This document shows positions 40,419 through 49,389 of a stretch of 64,000 nt of DNA, one piece after another. A model generated the notes under the pieces. It saw only the letters and a list, made by a program, of their open reading frames with translations. It did no database searches and was not told the DNA's origin. The stretch is from assembly GCF_030409555.1 (NCBI RefSeq), contig NZ_JAUFPU010000018.1:969143-1033142 (forward strand). The letters are read 5' to 3'. This stretch comes from Chitinimonas viridis. GTDB taxonomy: Bacteria > Pseudomonadota > Gammaproteobacteria > Burkholderiales > Chitinimonadaceae. Both the position numbers and the translations under genes were made by a program. The stretch's first letter is position 1. Each line of letters starts with the position of its first letter.

Positions 40419-41297
40419 TTACAACCACTCCGCCACGCTGCTCGCAGCCTTCCAGCTGTAATAGCCGGCTTCGCGGCCCACGCTGGAACCCGCCCAGCCG
40501 CCGCCGAATGCACCGGCAATGCCGCCGATCAAACAGCCCGGCACGGCACCGACCACTTCGAACCAGACGCCGATGGCCGCCCCGCCGGCACAGCCGTACT
40601 TTGCCCCCAGCCAACCGCCGACCGAGCCGCCGACGATGGCCCCGCCCTGCTCCGCGCCCACCTGCCAGCGCGACTCGGGCGGTGCATCCGCTACGATATA
40701 GGCGGCAACGCCGACCTGTGCCACCAGCAGTACCGGCCCCGCCCAGCGCAGGGTAATGGCCAGCTTGTTGACGGAGGCCCGGGTGGAGCCGCCGCTTTTG
40801 ATGATGGCCTCAAAACGCTGCTCCAGCGCCATGCTCGGTTGCCTCCTGGCCAACTTCTCCAGCAGGTCCGGCACCTTGGGCAGCTTGTCGCGGGGTTTGA
40901 GGAATTCCGAATACGCCCGCCCAAGTGGGGTGTTACGGGTGTCGCGCACCCGTATCAGCCAGGCATTGCGCTGGGCATTCACCCACTCCGCCGCCTCCTG
41001 AGTGGTCATGATCCCCTGCTTGACGAACTTCGCGCCCTGCTCGGCAATGGCGCGGGCACCCGGTTCATAGACATAGATGCGCACGAACGAATCGAAGGAC
41101 AGCTGTTGCACCATGCCGGCCACAGCATTGCCCATGTCCTGCACCACCTCGGCTGTCACCGTCTGGCTCTGGTAGTGCTTGGGTTGCTGCTGCGGTGGCT
41201 TGAGTGGCCCCGCCGCCGCCTGCCTTGGCACCGGCAAGAAGACCGGGCCCACTGCCGGTTCCTGGCCTATCGGCCCTGGTATGCGTACACCCGCCAT
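40419..41297 (-). CDS. Glycine-zipper protein, candidate pore-forming effector
   Basis: 292 aa, no family recognised with certainty. The N-terminus is Pro/Gly/Gln-rich without a signal peptide (MAGVRIPGPIGQEPAVGPV). The middle (about 45-185) is soluble and helical. Then come a hydrophobic helix (RWAGPVLLVAQVGVAAYIVA) and a dense glycine-zipper region (about 220-278) with GGAIVGGSVGGWLGAKYG and GCLIGGIAGAFGGGWAGSSVG. This layout resembles contact-dependent or type VI pore-forming toxins with membrane-inserting C-termini. The gene follows a three-helix membrane protein gene by 24 bases on the same strand, as in effector/immunity pairs. The role is inference; it could also be a structural membrane protein. 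Confidence 0.6.
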   Translation of the reverse strand: MAGVRIPGPIGQEPAVGPVFLPVPRQAAAGPLKPPQQQPKHYQSQTVTAEVVQDMGNAVAGMVQQLSFDSFVRIYVYEPGARAIAEQGAKFVKQGIMTTQEAAEWVNAQRNAWLIRVRDTRNTPLGRAYSEFLKPRDKLPKVPDLLEKLARRQPSMALEQRFEAIIKSGGSTRASVNKLAITLRWAGPVLLVAQVGVAAYIVADAPPESRWQVGAEQGGAIVGGSVGGWLGAKYGCAGGAAIGVWFEVVGAVPGCLIGGIAGAFGGGWAGSSVGREAGYYSWKAASSVAEWL

Positions 41298-41321
41298 GTA
41301 TTTCCTCCCATATGGCCCATA

Positions 41322-41645
41322 TTATTTTGTGGCCTTTATCGTTTGTATTTCGCGCCATATCACATGGCTGCACAGCCCCAACCAGAGTAGTTCCAGCGGC
41401 AGGCCAGCCATCAGCAGCCAGCGCCCCAGCTCGTTCAGGCCCGGCCAACTGGCCCAGGCGCCCACCACGCTACCCAACCAAGCCAGACCGGCGGTCCATA
41501 CTCCCATCCGGCCCAGCTTCAACACGCGCCAGCGGTCTGCGTCGTCATCCAGTTCGTCATGCAGGGGCAGCACGAACATCCCGCTGGCCATCAAAAGGCC
41601 AAGCAGGGTCACGACATGCAGCGACATCAGCAGATAGGGGGACAT
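41322..41645 (-). CDS. Small three-helix membrane protein, candidate immunity protein
   Basis: 107 aa with three probable membrane helices, about residues 5-25, 46-68 and 74-97, separated by a charged loop (HDELDDDADRWRVLKLGR). No family recognised. It is directly upstream of, and probably co-transcribed with, the glycine-zipper gene. A small inner-membrane protein beside a putative pore former fits an immunity role, as for channel-forming colicins, but no direct evidence exists. Confidence 0.6.
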   Translation of the reverse strand: MSPYLLMSLHVVTLLGLLMASGMFVLPLHDELDDDADRWRVLKLGRMGVWTAGLAWLGSVVGAWASWPGLNELGRWLLMAGLPLELLWLGLCSHVIWREIQTIKATK

Positions 41646-41696
41646 GGCGCGTAGCGATCCTGGGGCAGCCTGAGCGCCTGCATGCTAGGTGAGCGG

Positions 41697-41800
41697 ATGG
41701 ACTCAGTCCATGGGATTTGTAACGCGATGAACTCAGTTTTGGGATGCGTGATAACGGGAGGCGATGGCGCCAGGGGGACACTGGCGCTTGCCATTACCTC
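41697..41800 (-). repeat. Degenerate copy of the dispersed repeat
   Basis: Read on the minus strand it contains AAGCGCCAGTGTCCCCCTGGCGCC, the repeat-family hairpin, then a CACGCAT/ACTGAGTTCATC-like tail similar to the copy at 63872. A perfect ATGGACT-C-AGTCCAT palindrome (41697-41711) lies at its far end. It occupies the 222-base spacer between two minus-strand genes. Confidence 0.45.
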
Positions 41801-41867
41801 GAATGGCCTTCAGCGCCGCAACGGTTCAAGCTCAGAGCAGGCGCAAGCGGGGCGATCCCAGCCATGC

Positions 41868-43595
41868 TCAAACCCTGAACCGCCGCCTTGCGGTGGCGTA
41901 GGCATCCTTGAGCTTGAGGTATTTCACGCTGGCGGGTTCCAGGGCCTTGACGCGGTCCAGGTAGGTCTGGGCCAGTTCCATGTATTCCTGGTGCCAGCCC
42001 AGCCGCGATACATAGGCCAGCATGGCGTTCACTGCGTTGAGCATCACCTGTACGTTGGCGGGCATTTCGTCCACGGCGTGGATGAACTTCTGCACGGCGC
42101 CTTCCAGATCGCCGGCCTGGGCCATGCGCACGGCCTCGTTGTTGACCGCCACGATGGCGCGAGCGGTGTTTTCTATCATCTCCTGGCCCAGGTCGGCGCG
42201 GCCCACGGCCTCGTACATGGCCGATACCCGTTCCAGCACGGCGGCGTCCTCGTGGTGGTTGCGCACCAGTTTCTGCACAATCTCGCCGGCGGCGGCGTCC
42301 TCGCCCAGCTGGTAGCAGGCTTCGGCCAGTTCCAGCGCAAAGTGGTTGGGCAGCTCGCTGGCCACGGCCTGGTACTGCTGCCTGGCCTTGTTCAATATTT
42401 GCTGGGCGCGGCTGTCGTTGCCCTGCTTGATGGCCACCTGGGTCTCCATCACCGTGGCCAGCAGTTCGGCCTTCTGGTCGTAGCGGAATTCGCGCCGCAC
42501 ATCGGCCGCCACCTTGGCAGCCTCCATCACATTGCCGTTACCCAGGTGGGCCTTGGCCAGGCTGGCGTAATCGCCGGCATCGCGCCAGAACGAATACTTG
42601 GCGATATTGATGGTCTGCTGGAAGGACTTGGTGGCAGTCTCGAAATCGCCATTGCGCATGGCCACCTCGCCCAGCTTCTTCTGCCGCGAGACATTGGCCG
42701 CCGATAGCTCCAATGCCTTTTCCAGCACGCCCTGGGCTTCCTGGTGTTCGTGCTCGGCCTGGTGGATCTTGGCCAGCCAGTCGTAGGCTTCCATGATGCG
42801 GTTGTTCTCGGCCAGCAGGGCCTCGAAAATCTCGCGGGCGGGGGCGAATTCCTTCAGGTGGAACAGCGCCTTGGCCAGCCCCATCTTGGCCCAGGGTATC
42901 TCGCGGGCGTTCAGCACCAGCTGGTAGGTATCGCGTGCCAGCGGGTAGTCGCCTATGGTCAGGGCGATGCGCCCCTTCATCTTCAGGAAATCAACCAGGA
43001 AAGGGTCCTTGCGGCCGATGCGCTCGTTGCACTCGGCCAGGGCCTTGAAATAGTCCTGGTTCATCATGGCGGCATCGAGCGCCTCGAATTCCACCTTCTT
43101 GTTGTAGATGCGGTCCAGCCGCTGCTTGAGCTCTTCGCCGGTAAACGGCTTGAGCAGGTAGTCGTCCGGCGCCAGCTCGGCCGCCGAGATCACCATGCGC
43201 GATCGGCGCTCGCCGGTGACGATCATGAACACTGCCGAGGGCTTGATCAGGTTGCGTAGCTTCAGCTCCTCCAGCAGGTGCAGGCCGTCGTAGCCGTGGC
43301 CCAGGTCGAAATCGCAGAGGATGACGTCGTAGTCGCCCCGCTTGATCATGCCTATGGCCTCGGTGGCGCGATGGGCGTATTCGACCTTGGTCACCCCGAA
43401 GGTGGACAGGGTGTTGTTCATGGCGGCGCGCATTTCCTGCACGGCGTCGATCACCATGAAGCGCTTGGCGCCGTAATCGACCTCGATCTGGCCCCGCCGC
43501 ATGGTGCGGGCTGCCACTTCTTCCGGGCTGTCGTCGCCCCCGGCGCGCGCGGCGCGCGCCGCAAACAGGGCGGAATTACCAGCTAGCTCGGCCAT
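41868..43595 (-). CDS. Response regulator receiver-TPR protein
   Basis: 575 aa. After about 45 N-terminal residues comes a receiver domain (about 45-170): FMVIDAVQEM, the phospho-Asp in VILCDFDLGHGYDG, FMIVTGE, and the Lys in DDYLLKPFTGEE. The rest is a chain of tetratricopeptide-like helices (for example GLAKALFHLKEFAPAREIFEALLAENNRIMEAYDWLAKIHQAEHEHQEAQGVLEKALEL). There is no DNA-binding or enzymatic output domain, so it probably acts by phosphorylation-dependent protein binding. REC-TPR proteins of this kind occur in Pseudomonas and relatives. No adjacent kinase, so an orphan. Confidence 0.85.
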   Translation of the reverse strand: MAELAGNSALFAARAARAGGDDSPEEVAARTMRRGQIEVDYGAKRFMVIDAVQEMRAAMNNTLSTFGVTKVEYAHRATEAIGMIKRGDYDVILCDFDLGHGYDGLHLLEELKLRNLIKPSAVFMIVTGERRSRMVISAAELAPDDYLLKPFTGEELKQRLDRIYNKKVEFEALDAAMMNQDYFKALAECNERIGRKDPFLVDFLKMKGRIALTIGDYPLARDTYQLVLNAREIPWAKMGLAKALFHLKEFAPAREIFEALLAENNRIMEAYDWLAKIHQAEHEHQEAQGVLEKALELSAANVSRQKKLGEVAMRNGDFETATKSFQQTINIAKYSFWRDAGDYASLAKAHLGNGNVMEAAKVAADVRREFRYDQKAELLATVMETQVAIKQGNDSRAQQILNKARQQYQAVASELPNHFALELAEACYQLGEDAAAGEIVQKLVRNHHEDAAVLERVSAMYEAVGRADLGQEMIENTARAIVAVNNEAVRMAQAGDLEGAVQKFIHAVDEMPANVQVMLNAVNAMLAYVSRLGWHQEYMELAQTYLDRVKALEPASVKYLKLKDAYATARRRFRV

Positions 43596-43660
43596 GAAAG
43601 TCTACCTCCCGGTGCAGCTTGCCTATCTGGAGCCGCAGCAAGGCGGCCCAGATTATATTG

Positions 43661-45838
43661 TTAGCTCACCAAGGTGAGCTTTGCATAATCCAGCGCCAGC
43701 CACTTCACGCCGGCGGCACCGAAATTCACCTGCACATTGGCACCCTTGCCTGTTCCATCGTAGTCGATCACCACGCCGGTGCCGAACTTGGGATGGGCCA
43801 CGCTGGCACCCACCCGCATACCGTGCTCGGGCGCCGCCTTCTCCGGCTTGCGGGCCGGCATGGCGGCTGGCGCATAGCCCCGATTCAGCCATTTCAGCAG
43901 GTCTTCCGGTATCTCGCTCAAAAAGCGCGAGGCGATGGAAAAGCGCGTCTGGCCATGCAGCATGCGGCTTTGCGCCAGGCTGATATACAGCCGGCGGCGG
44001 GCGCGGGTAATAGCCACATAGGCCAACCGGCGTTCTTCTTCTATCGATTGCGGATCGTTGATGCTGTTGTCGTGGGGGAACAGGCCTTCTTCGACGCCAG
44101 TCAGGAACACCGCGTGGAATTCCAGCCCCTTGGCGGCGTGCACCGTCATCAGCTGCAGCGCATCCTGGCCGGGCGCGGCTTCGTGCTCGCCCGCCTCCAG
44201 GCTGGCTTGGGCCAGAAAGTCCACCACGCTGTCTTCGTTGTCCTGCACGAAACGGGCGGCGGCAGAGACCAGCTGTTCCAGGTTTTCCAACCTGTCCTGA
44301 CCTTCCTTGTCGTTGCGGTAGAACTCCAGCAACCCCGATTGCTCGATGGCCAGCTGCACCAGCTCGGGCAGGCTCAGGCCATCGGCCTGGGCACGCATGC
44401 CCTCGATCAGCTGCACAAACCGGCCCACGGCGGCGGCGCTACGGCCTGCCCCACCCGAGCAGGCGGCCTGCCAGATGCTGGTGCCGGTGCCGCGTGCGGT
44501 TTCGCCCAGCAGCTCCAGCGTGCGGTTGCCTATGCCCCGTGCCGGGAAGTTGATCACTCTCAGCAGGGCGTTGTCATCCTCTACATTGGCGATAAGCCGC
44601 AAATAAGCCAGCGCGTGCTTGATTTCCTGCCGCTCGAAAAAGCGCAGGCCGCCATACACCCGGTAGGGCAGGCCGGCCTGGAACAAGGCATGTTCCAGCA
44701 CCCGTGATTGCGCGTTGGAGCGGTACAGCACGGCCATATCGCTGAGCGCCTGGCCCTCGCGGTTGAGCTGGCGCACCTCATCGACCACAAACTGGGCTTC
44801 CTCGAAATCGCTGGCAGCCTCAAACACCCGGATGGGGTCGCCGGCGCATTCCTCGGTCCACAGGTTCTTGCCCAGCCGGCCCCGGTTATGGGTAATCAGG
44901 GCGTTGGCGGCATCCAGGATATTGCCGTGGGAGCGATAGTTCTGCTCCAGCCGTATCACGGTCTGGACCGCGAAATCCGACTCGAAATCGCGCATATTGC
45001 CCACATTGGCGCCACGGAAGGCATAGATGCTCTGGTCGTCGTCGCCCACCGCAAACACCGCCGCCTCGGGGATGGTCTCGCCCGTAGCGGTATCGACCTT
45101 GCCCAGCGCCCGGTTGAGCGGATCGGTCTTGCCGGCCAGCAGCTTGAGCCAGCGGTATTGCAGCCGGTTGGTGTCCTGGAACTCATCGACCAGGATATAG
45201 CGGAAGCGGGCGTTGTAATGCTGGCGCAAGGGCGCGTTGTCGCGCAGCAGCTCGTAGCTGCGCAGCAGCAGCTCGGCAAAATCCACCACCCCTTCGCGGC
45301 GGCACTGGCGCTCGTATTCCTCGTACAGCTGCTTGAGCTGGCGAGTGTAGTCGTCCCACGATTCCACCTCGTGGGCACGGCGGCCTTCTTCCTTGTTGGC
45401 ATTGATAAAGTGCATCAGATCGCGCGGCGGGTATTTCTCGTCGTCGATGTTCAGCGCCTTCAACAGCCGCTTGATGGCCGCCAGTTGATCGGCACTGTCG
45501 AGTATCTGGAAAGCCTGCGGCAAGCCGGCATCGCGCCAGTGCAGCCGCAGCAGCCGGTTGCACAGGCCATGGAAGGTGCCCACCCACAGCGAGCGCGCAT
45601 TGATGGGCAGCTGGGCCGAGATACGGGTCAGCATCTCCTTGGCGGCCTTGTTGGTAAAGGTCACGGCCAATATGCCCTGGGGGCTGACCTGGCCGGTGCT
45701 GAGCAGCCAGGCAATGCGGGTGGTCAGTACGCGGGTCTTGCCCGATCCGGCGCCGGCCAGGATCAAGGCGGGCACGGCCGGCAGGGTGACAGCAGCGAGT
45801 TGTTCGGGATTAAGGCCGTTGAGCAGCGAGGACGACAT
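43661..45838 (-). CDS. uvrD: DNA helicase II, UvrD/Rep family
   Basis: 725 aa from ATG at 45838 (MSSSLLNGLNPEQLAAVTLP); a longer form from 45868 is possible. A 3'-5' superfamily 1 helicase in nucleotide excision and mismatch repair. Walker A AGAGSGKT (28-35), motif Ia TFTNKAAKEML, motif II VDEFQDTN, motif III VGDDDQSIYAFRGA, motif IV LEQNYRS, motif V TVHAAKGLEFHAVFLTGVEEGLFPH and motif VI EEERRLAYVAITRARRRL. The C-terminal tudor-like tail VAHPKFGTGVVIDYDGTGKG separates UvrD/PcrA from Rep. Standard length; monocistronic by position. Confidence 0.94.
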   Translation of the reverse strand: MSSSLLNGLNPEQLAAVTLPAVPALILAGAGSGKTRVLTTRIAWLLSTGQVSPQGILAVTFTNKAAKEMLTRISAQLPINARSLWVGTFHGLCNRLLRLHWRDAGLPQAFQILDSADQLAAIKRLLKALNIDDEKYPPRDLMHFINANKEEGRRAHEVESWDDYTRQLKQLYEEYERQCRREGVVDFAELLLRSYELLRDNAPLRQHYNARFRYILVDEFQDTNRLQYRWLKLLAGKTDPLNRALGKVDTATGETIPEAAVFAVGDDDQSIYAFRGANVGNMRDFESDFAVQTVIRLEQNYRSHGNILDAANALITHNRGRLGKNLWTEECAGDPIRVFEAASDFEEAQFVVDEVRQLNREGQALSDMAVLYRSNAQSRVLEHALFQAGLPYRVYGGLRFFERQEIKHALAYLRLIANVEDDNALLRVINFPARGIGNRTLELLGETARGTGTSIWQAACSGGAGRSAAAVGRFVQLIEGMRAQADGLSLPELVQLAIEQSGLLEFYRNDKEGQDRLENLEQLVSAAARFVQDNEDSVVDFLAQASLEAGEHEAAPGQDALQLMTVHAAKGLEFHAVFLTGVEEGLFPHDNSINDPQSIEEERRLAYVAITRARRRLYISLAQSRMLHGQTRFSIASRFLSEIPEDLLKWLNRGYAPAAMPARKPEKAAPEHGMRVGASVAHPKFGTGVVIDYDGTGKGANVQVNFGAAGVKWLALDYAKLTLVS

Positions 45839-45976
45839 AGGAGGGCCGGAGATAGGTATGGCGCCCATTCTAGCAAGCCTGCCCGCCGCCCCGGAAAAAC
45901 CCGTGCGATCAGTGTCTTGTGATGCGCGATGGCCCGGCGTAAATTGGCATGGTCAACAGGCCAGGAAACCCCGCCC

Positions 45977-47071
45977 ATGTCGTCGCTACTCCACCCCGCA
46001 CCGGGCGCAGCCTGGAACCTGTTCAAGCAGGTCGGCTTCATGGTGGCCCTGATTACACCGCTGCAGGCCATGGCAGGTTTTCTGGACGGCGGCTGGCGCG
46101 CCTGGCAACTGCTGGCGGTATCGTTTGTGCTGGCCCCCTGCATGGATTGGCTGCTGGGCGACGACCCCAGCCCACCCGTGCAGCAGGGCGAGCCGCAGCG
46201 GCACTACTGGTTCGACCTGGTCATCTACCTTTATGTACCGGCCTACTGGGCAGCCCTGCTGCTGGGGCTATGGTGTGCCGCCCAGCCAGACTGGACCGCG
46301 CAGACCCGGCTGGGTGCCACCCTCAGCATGGGCGTGGTGGGCGGCATCGCCATCGTGGTGGCGCACGAGCTGGGCCACCGCCGCACCCGATTGGAGCGCC
46401 TGCTGGCGCAACTGCTGCTGCAGCCGGTGTGCTATGGCCACTTCACGCTCGAACACAATCGCGGCCACCACGCCTGGGTGGCCACGCCGGGCGACCCGGC
46501 CACCGCCCGCTATGGCGAATCGTTCTACCGTTTTTATCTGCGCTGCGTGCCCGCCACCTGGCAGGCCGCCTGGCGGCTGGAGTTCGAACGCATGGCGCGG
46601 TTGGGCCACAGCCGCTGGCACTGGCGCAATGCCATGTGGCGGCACTGCGGCATCCCTCTGGTTCTGGGCCTCGCCATTACCCTGGCATTGGGGCCGTGGG
46701 CCCTGCTGTTCTGGCTGGGGCAGGCCATCATGGCCTTCAGCCTGCTGGAAGTGGTGAACTACCTGGAGCACTACGGCCTGCAACGGCGCGCCCTGCCCGA
46801 TGGCCGCTACGAGCCCGTTGCCCCCCGGCACTCCTGGAACAGCAACCACCTGTTTTCCAATCTGTTCGTCTACCAGCTGCAACGCCATGCCGACCACCAC
46901 GCCCACCCCAGCCGCCCCTACCAGGCCCTGCGCCCCTTCCCCGACGCCCCGCAACTGCCATCGGGCTATGCCGGCATGATTCCGCTGGCTCTGATACCGC
47001 CCCTGTGGTTCCGCGTCATGAACCCGCGCGCAAAAAAATGGGGCGATTTACCCCAAATGAATGATTCATAG
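45977..47071 (+). CDS. AlkB-type membrane fatty acid/alkane hydroxylase family protein
   Basis: 364 aa from ATG at 45977 (AGGAAACCCC just before); an upstream ATG at 45929 adds 16 residues. A non-haem di-iron integral membrane hydroxylase: His boxes HELGHRR, EHNRGHH and LQRHADHHAHPSRPYQ, the extra NYLEHYGL, and several hydrophobic helices. This is the alkane 1-monooxygenase set. There are no adjacent rubredoxin, rubredoxin reductase or alcohol dehydrogenase genes, so electron partners must be elsewhere and the substrate may not be an alkane. Gene symbol left blank because alkB is also used for a DNA repair dioxygenase. Confidence 0.85.
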   Translation: MSSLLHPAPGAAWNLFKQVGFMVALITPLQAMAGFLDGGWRAWQLLAVSFVLAPCMDWLLGDDPSPPVQQGEPQRHYWFDLVIYLYVPAYWAALLLGLWCAAQPDWTAQTRLGATLSMGVVGGIAIVVAHELGHRRTRLERLLAQLLLQPVCYGHFTLEHNRGHHAWVATPGDPATARYGESFYRFYLRCVPATWQAAWRLEFERMARLGHSRWHWRNAMWRHCGIPLVLGLAITLALGPWALLFWLGQAIMAFSLLEVVNYLEHYGLQRRALPDGRYEPVAPRHSWNSNHLFSNLFVYQLQRHADHHAHPSRPYQALRPFPDAPQLPSGYAGMIPLALIPPLWFRVMNPRAKKWGDLPQMNDS

Positions 47072-47128
47072 CCCCAGCCAGCTCAGCTAAACCGGGTACT
47101 CGACCTGTCGACTCAACCGAGGCCCCCC

Positions 47129-48874
47129 ATGTACCAGCTGCGCCTGCGTTCCTTGTTTATCTGGCTCACCGCCGCATCGTTGCTGCTGGTACTGCTGATA
47201 CTGTTCACCCTCAGCCGCCTGTCGGCCGCCGTCGACGAGCTGAGCCAGGCCCAGGCCAACCGCTACCAATCCTATTTGCTGGCCGATACCCTGCGGCAAA
47301 GCTCCGACGACCTGACCCGGCTGGCGCGCACCTATGTGGTAACCGGCGACCCCGCCTACGAGCGGCAATACTGGGATGTGATTGCCATCCGCAATGGCGA
47401 CAAACCGCTGCCCGAGGCCTATCACCGCATCTATTGGGATTTTGTGGCAGCAGGCGAAGCCAAGCCCCGGCCCGATGGCCGGCCCACGGCCCTGCTGGAC
47501 ATGATGAAGGCCGCCGGTTTCAGCGAGGCCGAGTTCGCCAAGCTGAACGAAGCCAAGGCCAATTCAGACGGCCTGGTCAAAACCGAGACCATTGCCATGA
47601 ACGCCGTCAAAGGCCGCTTCGACGACGGCCAGGGTGGCTTTAGCAAAACCGCCGAGCCCGACCTGGAACTGGCCCGCCGGCTGATGCACGACAGCGCCTA
47701 CCACGCCGAAAAAGCCCGCATCATGAAGCCGGTCGATGCCTTCTACCAGCTGATGGAGCAACGCACCGAAGGCGCCGTGCAGGCTGCACAGGCCAAGAAG
47801 ACCTTCGATCTCTGGGCGGTCTGGCTGGCCATCGCCATCAACCTGGCCGGCTTGGCGCTGGGCCTGGCCTACACCTATCGCAAGCTGGTGCAGATGCTGG
47901 GGGGCGAGCCCGCCATCGCGGCCCAGGCCGTACACCAGGTGGCCAACGGCAACCTGGCCTCCCCCATCGCCCAGGCCCACGAACACAGCCTGCTGGGCCG
48001 GCTGCGCCTGATGCAGCAGAACCTGCGCGAGCTGATAGGCGGCATACAAAGCCAGGCCGGCCGGCTGGGCGGCGATGCCGGGCAACTGGCCCAGGTGGCC
48101 GGCACTACCCTGGGGCAAAGCCAGCTGCAGCAGGAGCTGGCCTCAGAAATGGCCGCCGCCGTCGAGAACTTCGCCGTCGGCATCCACGAGATCGCCGCCA
48201 ACGCCCGCGAAGCCCGGCAAGAGAGCCAGCGCGCCGGCAGCCTGTCGGCCCAGAACCACGAGGCCATCTCAGCCGCCACCGCCCAGGTCGATGCCCTGGC
48301 CAGCCGGCTGATCGAGGCCAACGAGCGCATGGAATCACTGGACGGCGCCTCGCAACAGGTAGGCGCCGTGGTGGGCGTGATCAAGGACGTCGCCGAACAG
48401 ACCAATCTGCTGGCCCTCAACGCCGCCATCGAAGCCGCCCGCGCTGGCGAAGCAGGCCGGGGCTTTGCCGTGGTGGCCGACGAGGTACGCAAGCTGGCCG
48501 AGCGCACGGCCCAATCCACCCGCGAAATCACCCACACCCTGGCGCAGATGCGCACCGGGGTAGAGCAGGCCGAACAAAGCGTACAGGCCGCCCTGGGCCA
48601 GATAGGCGGCGTGGTACAGACCATGTCGGCCGCCGCCGACTCGGTGAACCAGGTCGAACAGGCCGCCAATGGCACCCTGGCACGGGTGGACGATCTATCA
48701 GACCGCCTGGGCGAACAACAAGCCACCAGCGTAGAACTGGCCCGCCATGTCGAATCGCTGGCCGCCATGGCCGAGGAGACCAAGCTGGGCGTGGAATCGC
48801 TGGATGCGACTTCACGGGGGCTGCATGCCTTGTCGCAATCCTTGGGTGGGGCGGTGGCGAGGTTTGCCGTTTAG
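47129..48874 (+). CDS. Methyl-accepting chemotaxis protein
   Basis: 581 aa. An N-terminal membrane helix (about 9-31), a helical extracytoplasmic domain of about 190 residues that lacks a Cache or PAS look, a second helix (about 228-250), a short HAMP-like stretch, and the cytoplasmic signalling domain with the hairpin tip [40 protein letters not shown], which binds CheA and CheW. Methylation helices flank it. No CheR/CheB pentapeptide is visible at the end (GGAVARFAV). Ligand unknown; the rest of the chemotaxis system is outside the window. Last core gene before the lower-GC cassette. Confidence 0.9.
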   Translation: MYQLRLRSLFIWLTAASLLLVLLILFTLSRLSAAVDELSQAQANRYQSYLLADTLRQSSDDLTRLARTYVVTGDPAYERQYWDVIAIRNGDKPLPEAYHRIYWDFVAAGEAKPRPDGRPTALLDMMKAAGFSEAEFAKLNEAKANSDGLVKTETIAMNAVKGRFDDGQGGFSKTAEPDLELARRLMHDSAYHAEKARIMKPVDAFYQLMEQRTEGAVQAAQAKKTFDLWAVWLAIAINLAGLALGLAYTYRKLVQMLGGEPAIAAQAVHQVANGNLASPIAQAHEHSLLGRLRLMQQNLRELIGGIQSQAGRLGGDAGQLAQVAGTTLGQSQLQQELASEMAAAVENFAVGIHEIAANAREARQESQRAGSLSAQNHEAISAATAQVDALASRLIEANERMESLDGASQQVGAVVGVIKDVAEQTNLLALNAAIEAARAGEAGRGFAVVADEVRKLAERTAQSTREITHTLAQMRTGVEQAEQSVQAALGQIGGVVQTMSAAADSVNQVEQAANGTLARVDDLSDRLGEQQATSVELARHVESLAAMAEETKLGVESLDATSRGLHALSQSLGGAVARFAV

Positions 48875-49389
48875 GGGGCTTGAGATGTTGGGGGGCAGGT
48901 TGCTTGGTTGAGGTGGTAACTAATGAGGCTAAGGTAGGTGGGTATGTGCCACTGTTGACCAAGTGCAGATCGCCAATTGGCAAGCCCGTGTGACTGGTGT
49001 TCGGCCAATGCTGACGTTCAGGTCCTAGTGTTCTGATGACTGCTACTAGCCCCAACCAGACATTTTCAGCCAAGGAAAGCGGAAGTTAACGTGCGAAATC
49101 AGCGGGGCGCCATTAGGCGTCCGCTGGTTTGAATTGTTGATGGATGCAGTTTTTCGCACGTTCGTGTGACGTCCTATCTATGCAAAGTCTTTACAACGCG
49201 CAAAATCAATCAAACAATGGAGCACAAATAAATTAAAGGCCAACCATGTTTGGTCAAAAGGCGCCATTTGGGAGGGTCGTCTATGGGTAAAGCAGCCGTT
49301 GAATTTAGCGCCGTGCCGCGCTCTTGCTTGAAACTCGCACCGAGGGTGGGCGAGCTGCATCAGCAACTTAACCCGAGCCGAAGCTACTG
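48875..49389. other. 515-base spacer at the left edge of the ABC cassette, with inverted repeat
   Basis: Lower GC than the flanking core genes and without a recognisable gene. It contains a nested inverted repeat: AACGTGCGAAA (49088-49098) and TTTCGCACGTT (49152-49162) as outer arms, with AGCGG...GCGCC / GGCGTCCGCT inside. This looks like a mobile-element end, a terminator or a protein site. The last 100 bases read like remnant coding sequence (CTTGAAACTCGCACC...). No integrase gene or flanking direct repeat was identified. Confidence 0.5.

Noticed and set aside
48528-49073. Minus-strand open frame across the end of the chemoreceptor gene
   Set aside because: Half overlaps the chemoreceptor and the rest has no family features; more likely spacer.
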